Source of the DNA: CAZVWV01 sp964631745
Lineage (GTDB): Bacteria > Bdellovibrionota_C > UBA2361 > JBGSMV01
Assembly (NCBI GenBank): GCA_964631745.1
Contig: CAZVWV010000031.1
Location: 1 to 30,360, forward strand
Direction of reading: 5' to 3'
Length of the DNA: 30,360 nucleotides
A model generated the notes under the pieces. It was not told the origin of the DNA and ran no database searches. It saw nothing but the letters and a program-made list of their open reading frames with translations. Shown here one piece after another: positions 16,533 through 23,443 of this stretch. The stretch's first letter is position 1. Each line of letters starts with the position of its first letter. Position numbers and translations under genes: made by a program.

Positions 16533-16707
16533 GGTAAAAAACCCAATCATCCAAAAGTTATTGGTGTCGCTCAAAGACATGCCGCGTTATTTGGAGGAGC
16601 GCAGCAAACGCCTTGAGCACATGCGTCAATTTAGGGCGCAGGTATGGGAGAAAGCTTGCCGTGAGGCCGGGTTGATACGGCCGGGGTGGTTTGAGCGCAA
16701 GGGGTGA
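16522..16707 (+). CDS. Small partner protein of the zeta-like kinase (putative antitoxin)
   Basis: A 61-residue charged protein starting MEHEVKNPIIQKLLVSLKDM, predicted mostly helical, with Arg/Glu-rich middle and end. I do not recognise a named family. Its start lies 11 bases inside the kinase gene, so translation is coupled, and no DNA-binding motif is evident. By position it should be the antitoxin, but the order toxin-then-antitoxin is opposite to epsilon-zeta and PezAT. A terminator-like hairpin follows about 120 bases later. Confidence 0.65.
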   Translation: MEHEVKNPIIQKLLVSLKDMPRYLEERSKRLEHMRQFRAQVWEKACREAGLIRPGWFERKG

Positions 16708-16827
16708 GTCGCGGGCGGCGCGGTCGGGCAACTTCGGCGGCCGGTGCCCTAAGGTGGGACTCGATCTTTAGTAATGTGTAACCAGTAACCGGCAGGCAGC
16801 GGAAGTTCGGAATTTTTTGGCGAAACG

Positions 16828-16850
16828 CACGCTCGCTAGGCGTGTTTTTT
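16828..16850 (+). terminator. Probable intrinsic terminator of the zeta-like operon
   Basis: CACGC (16828-16832) pairs with GCGTG (16840-16844) around a 7-base loop, followed directly by six T. The stem is short but GC-rich and the U-tract is good. Confidence 0.5.
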
Positions 16851-17029
16851 CAACTTAGACTTACTTTGCTTTTGATAATTTGATATAAAGCTAGAACATA
16901 GAAAATTTATGCCCAGTGTATTTTGTAGTAGGGGGATGTAATGGGAAATTTAGTCGGTCCAAGTAGTAATCCTGGCGGTCGAGAAAAGGCCCAGAGCTAG
17001 CCTTTAAGTGGAGCCCCTTCGGAAATCGC

Positions 17030-17161
17030 ATGACTAACATAAGCTTTGAAAATATTCCAATACAAGAATGCGGCGAGCCGCTTGTAGACTTGGCGCAGTA
17101 CCCTTTCTCGCTTGAGCCTGCATATTTCAATCAAGGTTTGGCGGATAGCCCCAGAAGATAG
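17030..17161 (+). pseudogene. Remnant of a D-Ala-D-Ala dipeptidase (VanX/M15D-like) gene
   Basis: A 43-codon fragment reads IPIQECGEPLVDLAQYPF and then LEPAYFNQGLADSP before a stop. This pattern resembles the N-terminus of M15D peptidases (the VanX group), which begin with '…GEPLVDL…YF.QGL'. The rest of the enzyme, including the zinc-binding SxHxxGxAxD and ExWH motifs, is absent; the following DNA belongs to the oppositely oriented ATPase gene. It lies in a 519-base gap (16708-17226) otherwise without genes. I read it as debris from a deletion. The family call is from memory of the motif and is tentative. Confidence 0.45.
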
Positions 17162-17226
17162 TTTCGGCGCCGCGCTAGTAATCGTTCAGAGAAACAGCAA
17201 ACCCAATCAGGGTTTTTCATTCTTTA

Positions 17227-18408
17227 TTACCCCTCATCGGGTACCAAATTAATAGCTAGTTCAATTAGATCTTTAGGGGGCAAAACTTTGACTGTCTCCC
17301 CGATTAGGCGGGCCTGGTCTACTGGCGCACAGAGGTAAATCGGGACCGAGGGATACTCTTCGCGGAATGAGAGCAATCCGCTGAGGTCTCTTGTGCGCGG
17401 ATATGGAGAGGCTTTAAATTCTACTGCTAAAATTGGTTTGTTACCGAATGAAACGATCAGATCGACCTCTGCGCCCCCTATGGTTTTCCAAAAATTTAGC
17501 TTCCAGTTCTTGTGATAATATGAGTTGATGCGTACAAATTCCTGAATTAGTAACTGTTCATACAGCAACCCTTCTTCTTGATTGGTAACTTCAGCCGAAA
17601 TCATTCCTTTAATCGCCCTGGTTACGCCATTATCAAAGAAATAAAATTTAGGGGTTTTTGTCAACTGTTTTCGTACGCTTGTAGCGTAGGGATGCAGAAA
17701 GAAACCCAAAAGAGTGTCTTCTAGTATACCAAAATAGTTATTGGCAGAGCTTGCTGAAATCTGTGCCTGATCTGCTAGCTCCAACATATTTGTTTCGCGA
17801 GCAAACTGGTGAGCTGCTACTTCGAGAAACCTTTGAAAATAATCTAGATTTCGCACAAGCGCTTCCGCCTTGACCTCCTCAGTCAAATAAGTAGTTACAT
17901 AAGAATTCAACAGCAGTTTGACAGAAGAATGGCTTTTATCAGCCAATAATGTGCAGATCTTAGGAAGGGTTCCGAACTTAAGCGCACGTTCCAGAATGAA
18001 TTCGTTGGCAAGTTCCTTCATACTTAAAGGAAAAAGGGAGAGATTGGCGGCGCGACCTCCCAGCAAATTCGCCCCTCCTCGTCTCAATTTGCGTGCGCTG
18101 GATCCGGAAAGTATAAAAATTAGCTCTGAAAAGTCGTCCATGCATCGTTGAACTTCATCAAGCAAGCCCGGAACTTTTTGTATCTCATCAATGATTATCA
18201 GGCCTTGTTTCTGAGTAAGTGCCTCGACCTCGGCGTACAATATGGAGGGATCTTTGGTGTACTTTAGCAACAATTTGCTGTTTAGCAGGTTGATATACAG
18301 ACGCGAATCAAGTTTTTTTAAGATCGTGGTCTTGCCACATTGCCTCGGCCCAAACAAAAAGCAAGAGACCGTTGGGGGGAGGATTTGCTCGATGATTCTA
18401 TGATACAT
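17227..18408 (-). CDS. AAA ATPase with DUF4143 PD-(D/E)XK-like C-terminus
   Basis: A 393-residue protein of the COG1373 type. The AAA_14 domain has Walker A FGPRQCGKTT (G20-T27), Walker B GLIIIDEIQKVPG and the sensor-like FILSGSSARKLRRG. A winged-helix-like middle (about 180-245) is followed by DUF4143, with GGAEVDLIVSFGNKP then ILAVEFKAS, the D…ExK pattern of the PD-(D/E)XK nuclease fold. The family is widespread and mobile, and its function is unknown; whether the nuclease-like site is active is also unknown. The ATG at 18406-18408 lies within an inverted repeat. The gene is divergent from another ATPase-nuclease-like gene. Confidence 0.9.
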   Translation of the reverse strand: MYHRIIEQILPPTVSCFLFGPRQCGKTTILKKLDSRLYINLLNSKLLLKYTKDPSILYAEVEALTQKQGLIIIDEIQKVPGLLDEVQRCMDDFSELIFILSGSSARKLRRGGANLLGGRAANLSLFPLSMKELANEFILERALKFGTLPKICTLLADKSHSSVKLLLNSYVTTYLTEEVKAEALVRNLDYFQRFLEVAAHQFARETNMLELADQAQISASSANNYFGILEDTLLGFFLHPYATSVRKQLTKTPKFYFFDNGVTRAIKGMISAEVTNQEEGLLYEQLLIQEFVRINSYYHKNWKLNFWKTIGGAEVDLIVSFGNKPILAVEFKASPYPRTRDLSGLLSFREEYPSVPIYLCAPVDQARLIGETVKVLPPKDLIELAINLVPDEG

Positions 18409-18439
18409 GTTGTGAGATTAGCACAGAAATTCACAACAT
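18407..18439. promoter_or_regulatory. Inverted repeat overlapping the DUF4143 ATPase start
   Basis: ATGTTGTGA (18407-18415) and TCACAACAT (18431-18439) are exact reverse complements with a 15-base spacer. The left arm includes two bases of the start codon of the minus-strand gene. The placement fits autoregulation, or an RNA hairpin over the translation start. Confidence 0.55.
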
Positions 18440-18558
18440 ACAATTGAATTATATTATTAAATATCTTGAAAAATCAGAAAGTTAGCGGCCTTTGACCAAA
18501 GATATTGATAGAAAGACGCAGTGTGCTCTGGGGCCGAAAAACGCATTTATGGGCTATT

Positions 18559-18609
18559 TTGATAGTGCTATAAGTAGCCTATAATGAAATAATAATGGAA
18601 TATAGGCTA
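18559..18609 (+). promoter_or_regulatory. Promoter with overlapping dyad before the DUF234 ATPase
   Basis: TTGATA (18559-18564) and TATAAT (18580-18585), 15 bases apart, form a promoter-like pair. The -10 sequence overlaps the left arm of a perfect dyad, TAGCCTATA (18575-18583) and TATAGGCTA (18601-18609), spaced by 17 bases. GGCTATTT also recurs at 18553 and 18605. The spacing of the promoter boxes is shorter than the ideal 17. Confidence 0.5.
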
Positions 18610-18660
18610 TTTCAAAATTAAGCAGTGCGAAGAACAAAGTCTTCCAAAACCTTGTCCCCC

Positions 18661-20112
18661 ATGGCCATTAGGCCCAATCCCAAATTTATAGGGAGAGAGC
18701 ATGAGCGGACTCGACTGTTACAAATATCAACAAGTGGTAAGGCGGCCATTGTCGTGGTTTATGGCAGGAGAAGAGTAGGAAAAACCGAGCTGATTGAACA
18801 GACGTTCGCCGATCGCAATCTCCTTAAATTCGAAGGCTTGGAGCGTCAGCCGCGGGAATCCCAGTTGCGTGAGTTTGCCAGGCTCTTAGCTTCCTATGCA
18901 AATATTCCATTTGCAGAATCTCTAAGGTTCTCATCTTGGACAGAAGCTTTAACCGCCTTGGCGCATTATGTAAGAACAGGAACATGGACAGTTTACTTAG
19001 AAGAACTTCAGTGGATGGCCAACTATGAAACCGAGCTGGTCAGTGCCCTGAAAAGTGTGTGGGATAATGAGTTTAGACGAAATCCAAATATTATACTGGT
19101 GCTTTGTGGCTCGGCACCGTCGTTTATGGTTAATAAGGTTTTGCACTCAGCCGCGCTATACAATCGAACGGAAGTGGACTTTCCAGTATCGCCCTTCTCG
19201 CTTCGCGAGTCGAAGCTTTTCATGGGACAAGATCGCTCGGAATGGGAAGTGATGGATGCTGTGCTAACCGTGGGCGCAATTCCCCCTTATTTGGAGAAAC
19301 TAAAAGATCAAAGCTCTATTTTTCTTTCTTTAGCAAAGCATTCTTTTGTCCCACCCGCTTATTTCGCTAACGAATATGAACGGATTTTTACAAGTAGTCT
19401 TTCTTCTAACTCACATTATCGGAAAATACTGGAGTATCTATCGGAAAAACCTTTTGCCAACAGAGGGGAGATTGCAAAAGTTATCGGGAAAGAGCCAGGC
19501 GGCGAGTTCTCGGCCTTACTAAAAGATTTAGAGCAAATGCTCTTTATCCACCGGTATTATCCTCCGCAGGCGACTTTCAAAAGCAGAGGATTTCGTTACG
19601 AGTTGAGTGACCCCTTCATACGATTCTATAACAGATTTATTTTTGGAAGACGGATTGAGATAAACCAGGGGCTCTATTCGGAGAATCCAGAAAGGGCATT
19701 GAGCACTGCGGAACTTAGACCATACTTAGGTCTGAATTTCGAGCGTTGGTTAAGGCAGCGTCCTGCACTATTGCCAAAACTATTGGGCTTCTCAGGAATT
19801 GAGTACCGTTGTGGTAGCTATTTTAGTCGTAAGACCCCGGGCGCTCAAATTGATATGGTTTATGATCGAGCTGACAAAGTCGTTACTATGGTTGAAGTCA
19901 AATACACGACCGATCCTGTAGGTAGCTCTATCATTTCAGAATTTGAAGCAAAACTTAAGCTCTACCCTCTGGGTAAGAAGTCCTTACAGCGTATCCTTGT
20001 GTCAGCAGCAGGGGGTGATAAGAGTCTTAACAGTCGTATGTATTTTGATAAGATTATTACATTGCCGGAACTTTTTGAGGTGGAACCTCGCATGCTTTCA
20101 AAATCGAACTAG
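18661..20112 (+). CDS. AAA ATPase with DUF234-type PD-(D/E)XK-like C-terminus
   Basis: A COG1672-type ATPase. Walker A is VVYGRRRVGKTELIEQ, Walker B-like YLEELQWMANYE follows, and the sensor region is ILVLCGSAPSFM. A middle helical/winged part (about 250-330) leads to a C-terminal domain with GAQIDMVYDRADK then MVEVKYT, again the D…ExK pattern of the nuclease fold. I chose the ATG at 18661 (MAIRPNPKFIGRE), since the family starts just before 'FIGRE'; a GTG at 18625 would add 12 residues. Neither start has a clear ribosome-binding site. These ATPases are common in archaea and patchy in bacteria, which suggests horizontal spread. The MFS transporter gene follows after 23 bases, so they may be cotranscribed. 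Confidence 0.87.
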   Translation: MAIRPNPKFIGREHERTRLLQISTSGKAAIVVVYGRRRVGKTELIEQTFADRNLLKFEGLERQPRESQLREFARLLASYANIPFAESLRFSSWTEALTALAHYVRTGTWTVYLEELQWMANYETELVSALKSVWDNEFRRNPNIILVLCGSAPSFMVNKVLHSAALYNRTEVDFPVSPFSLRESKLFMGQDRSEWEVMDAVLTVGAIPPYLEKLKDQSSIFLSLAKHSFVPPAYFANEYERIFTSSLSSNSHYRKILEYLSEKPFANRGEIAKVIGKEPGGEFSALLKDLEQMLFIHRYYPPQATFKSRGFRYELSDPFIRFYNRFIFGRRIEINQGLYSENPERALSTAELRPYLGLNFERWLRQRPALLPKLLGFSGIEYRCGSYFSRKTPGAQIDMVYDRADKVVTMVEVKYTTDPVGSSIISEFEAKLKLYPLGKKSLQRILVSAAGGDKSLNSRMYFDKIITLPELFEVEPRMLSKSN

Positions 20113-20135
20113 AATTTAATAAAACGGAGCCCAAG

Positions 20136-21350
20136 ATGTTCAGATCCAGAAACGAAGCCGCAGCGGTAATTGTGGCCGCTTTGGGTTACTTCGTAGATAT
20201 TTATGATTTAGTCCTCTTTAGCGTAGTGAGGAAAGCCAGCCTTGAATCTATCGGGGTAACAGGAGACGAGCTTCTTTCTACTGGCATTTATCTTCTAAAC
20301 GTTCAGATGGTGGGATTGTTGTTGGGCGGGATCTTATGGGGCGTTTGGGGAGATAAAAAGGGTCGCATCTCTGTGCTCTTTGGTTCGATCGCCTTGTACT
20401 CATTGGCAAACCTCGCCAACGGTTTTGTGGGCTCAGTCGAATCTTACGCAGCTTGTCGATTCTTTGCGGGCATCGGTTTGGCGGGCGAGCTTGGGGCCGG
20501 AATTACGCTAGTCAGCGAGCTATTAACAAAAGAGTTTCGCGGCTACGGCACGACAATTATCGCCACCGTTGGAGTTAGCGGAGCGGTGGCGGCAGGGCTA
20601 GTTAGCGATCTGTTCCCTTGGCAGACCGCTTATTTTGTGGGTGGCGGACTCGGGCTGGCGTTGTTACTGCTTCGGATGGCGGTGAGCGAGTCCGGCATGT
20701 TTGAGAGTCTCCTTGAAAAGCAGGTAAGGCGTGGAGATCTAATTCTTCTGGTAACGTCACCCAGTCGACTCGCAAAGTATGCCGCCTGTATCTTGTGTGG
20801 GGTGCCGATCTGGTACGCGATCGGAATCTTGATCACTTTTTCACCCGAAATGGGTAAAGCTATGGATATGTTTATCGTCCCGACGGCTGGTCGAGCAGTT
20901 CTTTACTGTTATGCCGGGCTGGTCGTTGGTGATTTGACCAGCGGGTTACTGAGCCAGTGGGCCAAGAGCAGAAAGCTTGTGATCATCTTTTTCTTGGCGT
21001 TATGTTGTGGGACATTTTACACTTATTTGCTCGCACACCAGCCCAGTCTCTTTGAATTTTATTGCATGTGCACCGCCATCGGATTTTCTGGAGGCTACTG
21101 GGCGCTCTTCGTGTCATCTGCGGCCGAGCAGTTCGGAACCAACCTTAGATCGACAGTAACTACAACCGTTCCAAATTTCGTGAGAGGTTCTGTGGTTCCA
21201 ATCACGCTGACGTTTGACTGGCTCAAAGGGCGAGTTGGGATACTAGACGCCGCAAGTTATGTGGGCGCAATCTGTTTGATTCTCGCAGTACTAGCAACTT
21301 ACAGATTGCACGAATCTTTTGGTAAAGACTTAGATTATCTCGAACAGTGA
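20136..21350 (+). CDS. Major facilitator superfamily transporter
   Basis: A 404-residue inner-membrane protein with about 12 hydrophobic helices. The MFS motif A is GVWGDKKGRISVLFG after helix 2, and helix 4 to 5 carries ACRFFAGIGLAGELGAG, typical of the metabolite:proton symporter branch. The first helix has GYFVDIYDLVLFSVV, with acidic residues likely in coupling. The substrate cannot be assigned. GGAG lies 8 bases upstream of the ATG. It follows the DUF234 ATPase by 23 bases with no terminator between, so they may share a transcript, though no functional link is known. Confidence 0.88.
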   Translation: MFRSRNEAAAVIVAALGYFVDIYDLVLFSVVRKASLESIGVTGDELLSTGIYLLNVQMVGLLLGGILWGVWGDKKGRISVLFGSIALYSLANLANGFVGSVESYAACRFFAGIGLAGELGAGITLVSELLTKEFRGYGTTIIATVGVSGAVAAGLVSDLFPWQTAYFVGGGLGLALLLLRMAVSESGMFESLLEKQVRRGDLILLVTSPSRLAKYAACILCGVPIWYAIGILITFSPEMGKAMDMFIVPTAGRAVLYCYAGLVVGDLTSGLLSQWAKSRKLVIIFFLALCCGTFYTYLLAHQPSLFEFYCMCTAIGFSGGYWALFVSSAAEQFGTNLRSTVTTTVPNFVRGSVVPITLTFDWLKGRVGILDAASYVGAICLILAVLATYRLHESFGKDLDYLEQ

Positions 21351-21452
21351 GGTAGTGTAGGGCTTGCTGAGCGGTAACGGCCCAGCTTCCCCAAGAGTAA
21401 TAGGTGGTACCGGATATGCGTATATAGCGGTGCCGTACTTAGAAGCACCAGA

Positions 21453-21478
21453 GGCTCCCGAGGTACCCGGCGGGAGCC
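21453..21478. terminator. GC-rich hairpin between converging MFS and SprT genes
   Basis: GGCTCCCG (21453-21460) pairs perfectly with CGGGAGCC (21471-21478) around a 10-base loop. It lies in the 170-base gap where the two genes converge. There is no U-tract, so termination is inferred from position only. Confidence 0.4.
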
Positions 21479-21520
21479 CGATCGCGGTCATGCCGGGAGT
21501 TGATTTTCGATATGGAGTCA

Positions 21521-22102
21521 TCAAAAAGAACGGCGCGACCCGCGCCGCCTAGCGCGATCGACCCTGACAGCGTGGCCCCAGCCGCCGGATTTTATCCAAG
21601 TATTAAGCGCGGATATCTCCGGATGCTTGGCTTCAAGCGCCCTAAAGTCCGATCCATGCCAGGCGCGTCTTCCCCTAGACTTTGGAACCTCCAGCCCCAG
21701 AGCCGCGTGACACAGTTCGTGATACAAGACCGGTTCCACCCAGCGCAAAAATTCCTCATGGCTAAGCTCTCGCGCTATCGTGACTTTTTGCTTGGTGATA
21801 TTGCAAGAGCCCAAAGTCCGGCGCTGACGGCGCGCGGACCATTTTATAAGGTAACTCATAAGCACAGGCTTTTTTTCGGGAAAATACCGATCCACCAGAG
21901 TCGTCCATATAATTTCCAACTGAGAATCGTTCTGTGCCGACAAGTCTCTAACGAGCGCTCGTTTTACTCTAAGCCTTCTCTTTTGAGCCCTAGGGAAGAG
22001 ACCGAGTAGGCCCTGTAATAGGTGGGACTTTAAGATCCGTTGCATTTGAGATATTAGAGGCCTGATTTGTCGTTTGTTAAAGTGCGTACTGCCAAATACC
22101 AT
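21521..22102 (-). CDS. SprT-like zinc metalloprotease
   Basis: Predicted cytosolic zinc protease with a SprT-like core. The zinc motif is VLYHELCHAAL (H128, E129, H132), and the third ligand is H149 in AWHGSDFRALEAKHP, the arrangement seen in SprT and Spartan. The C-terminal zinc-ribbon of longer family members is absent. The longest frame starts at 22102, but that ATG sits in the loop of a strong hairpin; Met20 (22045) is an equally good start, and the core begins after residue 55. The first 55 residues are very basic. SprT homologues in eukaryotes remove DNA-protein crosslinks; the bacterial role is unclear. Confidence 0.85.
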   Translation of the reverse strand: MVFGSTHFNKRQIRPLISQMQRILKSHLLQGLLGLFPRAQKRRLRVKRALVRDLSAQNDSQLEIIWTTLVDRYFPEKKPVLMSYLIKWSARRQRRTLGSCNITKQKVTIARELSHEEFLRWVEPVLYHELCHAALGLEVPKSRGRRAWHGSDFRALEAKHPEISALNTWIKSGGWGHAVRVDRARRRGSRRSF

Positions 22103-22116
22103 ATTTCGCAGTACGC
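22084..22116 (-). terminator. Near-perfect 15-bp hairpin covering the annotated SprT start
   Basis: GCGTACTGC and GCAGTACGC (22084-22092 and 22108-22116) pair exactly. Inside them AAATA and TATTT also pair, with one G-G mismatch between the blocks and a 3-base loop. On the minus strand it is followed by ACTTT and lies 28 bases after the secreted-protein gene, so it could terminate that gene. Otherwise it occludes the SprT start codon in its loop. Confidence 0.55.
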
Positions 22117-22144
22117 CAAAAGTCGTTTTTCAGCCCGTCGTCAG

Positions 22145-22639
22145 CTATTCGCGCAGGCTCCCCATGCTTGGCCAGTCGCAAGCATTGAAGATCTCTATAA
22201 AGTTAAAGGCGCCTGTTCTTGGGAATCCCTGACCGGATGGATAGTCCGCCACGGCCGTCATTCCGTATTTCTTTAGCTTTGTGTTGGGCACTACCAATAT
22301 ACCCCAGGTCTGTAACTGCATAGATCCCGTGTTCGCCGCATACGCAGAGCTTTGTGCGGCCTGTGCGTTGTAGCTATCGACGAATTGATCCAATGTGGTT
22401 GTGTTTGAAATCTGAACCACCACATGCTCGTTAATGTGCTCTGAAGTGAAGTTAATAGTAACCGACGCAGTTCCGACTAGTTCGCTATCAATCAGAGATT
22501 GAGAGCTTGAATAGATATGGCTGCTATGTCCTCCCAGAGTTATTAATTTAGGATAGCAATTGATAGCACTCTCCGCTCGCGCGCTACTGGTCGCAAGTAC
22601 CGCAAGAAACATCGCTGCCAGAAAAAAAGATTTTTGCAT
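22145..22639 (-). CDS. Secreted or periplasmic protein of unknown function
   Basis: The 164-residue protein starts at the ATG at 22639, which has GGAGG 6 bases upstream; a longer frame to 22684 lacks this. The N-terminus MQKSFFLAAMFLAVLATSSARA is a clear signal peptide with ARA-type cleavage by signal peptidase I. The mature part has only two cysteines (one in INCYPKL, one in NACDWPS), possibly a disulfide, and alternating hydrophobic/polar strands (VTINFTSEHINEHVVVQIS) suggesting a beta fold. I recognise no family. It stands alone between the SprT gene and a VapBC pair. Confidence 0.75.
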   Translation of the reverse strand: MQKSFFLAAMFLAVLATSSARAESAINCYPKLITLGGHSSHIYSSSQSLIDSELVGTASVTINFTSEHINEHVVVQISNTTTLDQFVDSYNAQAAQSSAYAANTGSMQLQTWGILVVPNTKLKKYGMTAVADYPSGQGFPRTGAFNFIEIFNACDWPSMGSLRE

Positions 22640-22737
22640 GAGAACCTCCAAATAATTAAAACCGCCGCATGTGCGAATGCCCACCCGGCTTCCCGAAGAT
22701 ATTATAGGTTGAAATTGGGAGCCTTACAGCGGGAAAG

Positions 22738-22753
22738 ATTTTCCTAGGAAAAT
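22738..22753. other. 16-bp perfect palindrome after vapC
   Basis: ATTTTCCTAGGAAAAT lies 3 bases beyond the stop of the PIN toxin gene. It has no loop, so it is more likely a protein site or chance than a terminator. Confidence 0.4.
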
Positions 22754-22756
22754 TAA

Positions 22757-23131
22757 CTAGCGCTTCGAAAAAAACTTCACATTATCCAAACCCTCAAAAT
22801 GTGAGTCTTGGGTCCATAATACGGCCTTAGCCGTGCGAGCAGTCGCCAAAATTATGCTGTCAGCCATTGGAAGTTTGTGTTGAACGCCCAGCTTGGCAGC
22901 CAGGAGCGCTAAGGAAAAATCCAGATCGACGACTCGACCCTGCCGCATAAGCGTGACTGCCTGCAGGGCTGCGTCTTCGCCCCTCTGAGACAGTACCCGC
23001 TTAAACACCTCAAGGACAGTAATTGAAGGTACGATCAGCTTCGAGGTATACTCAATAGCTCTGGCGAAGTGGCGTGCGTTGTTCGTATCCGCCAAGTACT
23101 CTAACCACCCCGAAGAGTCGACAAGGTTCAT
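22757..23131 (-). CDS. vapC: PIN-domain toxin of a second VapBC pair
   Basis: A 124-residue PIN ribonuclease. The four acidic residues of the active site are in place: D5 in NLVDSSGWLEYL, E41 in SITVLEVFKR, D91 in LPMADSIILATA and D109 in WTQDSHF. Its start overlaps the antitoxin gene by 4 bases (ATGA), so the pair is translationally coupled. The sequence is clearly different from the PIN toxin at the left edge of the window, so the two are separate acquisitions rather than a duplication. Confidence 0.92.
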   Translation of the reverse strand: MNLVDSSGWLEYLADTNNARHFARAIEYTSKLIVPSITVLEVFKRVLSQRGEDAALQAVTLMRQGRVVDLDFSLALLAAKLGVQHKLPMADSIILATARTAKAVLWTQDSHFEGLDNVKFFSKR

Positions 23132-23334
23132 ATGCGGTCATCCTCTCGCTCGATATCGGTCTTTATGCCGCGCAAAAACCCCTTCATATTTTTAAGCTTT
23201 CTCTCCGGAATATATTCGATTCGGTTCTCATACTGGAAGACATGTACCTTTTCGCCCGGTTTGAGATTCATGACCTCTCGAATGATTTCAGGAATCACTA
23301 CTTGGAACTTTGGAGAGATTGTAACGGTTTTCAT
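23128..23334 (-). CDS. vapB: AbrB/MazE-type antitoxin of the second VapBC pair
   Basis: A 68-residue swapped-hairpin (SpoVT/AbrB) DNA-binding antitoxin. The N-terminus MKTVTISPKFQVVIPEIIRE is the classical family motif, and the C-terminal part (LKNMKGFLRG onward) would wrap the toxin. The ATG at 23334 is preferred because the AbrB motif starts there and GAGG lies upstream; a longer frame to 23355 adds 7 residues. It should repress its own operon, with an imperfect dyad about 35 bases upstream as the likely site. Confidence 0.9.
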   Translation of the reverse strand: MKTVTISPKFQVVIPEIIREVMNLKPGEKVHVFQYENRIEYIPERKLKNMKGFLRGIKTDIEREDDRI

Positions 23335-23368
23335 TGGCCTGCCTCTATCGATCACGCTTTAGTTGTAC

Positions 23369-23389
23369 GATAGCACGATCGATGGTATC
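23369..23389. promoter_or_regulatory. Imperfect dyad upstream of vapBC
   Basis: Arms GATAnCA and TGnTATC are symmetric around 7 bases, 35 bases before the antitoxin start. Type II antitoxins usually bind such dyads. Support is positional only. Confidence 0.35.
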
Positions 23390-23443
23390 ATGCAATCAAA
23401 ATATACGGTCATGGCTTCCCATCACCTCCCTGGGCAAGAAAGC

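Noticed and set aside
21364..21552. 62-residue Pro/Gly-rich frame between the MFS and SprT genes
   Set aside because: It starts with TTG without a ribosome-binding site, spans a GC-rich hairpin and overlaps the SprT gene end; composition looks like antisense of non-coding DNA.
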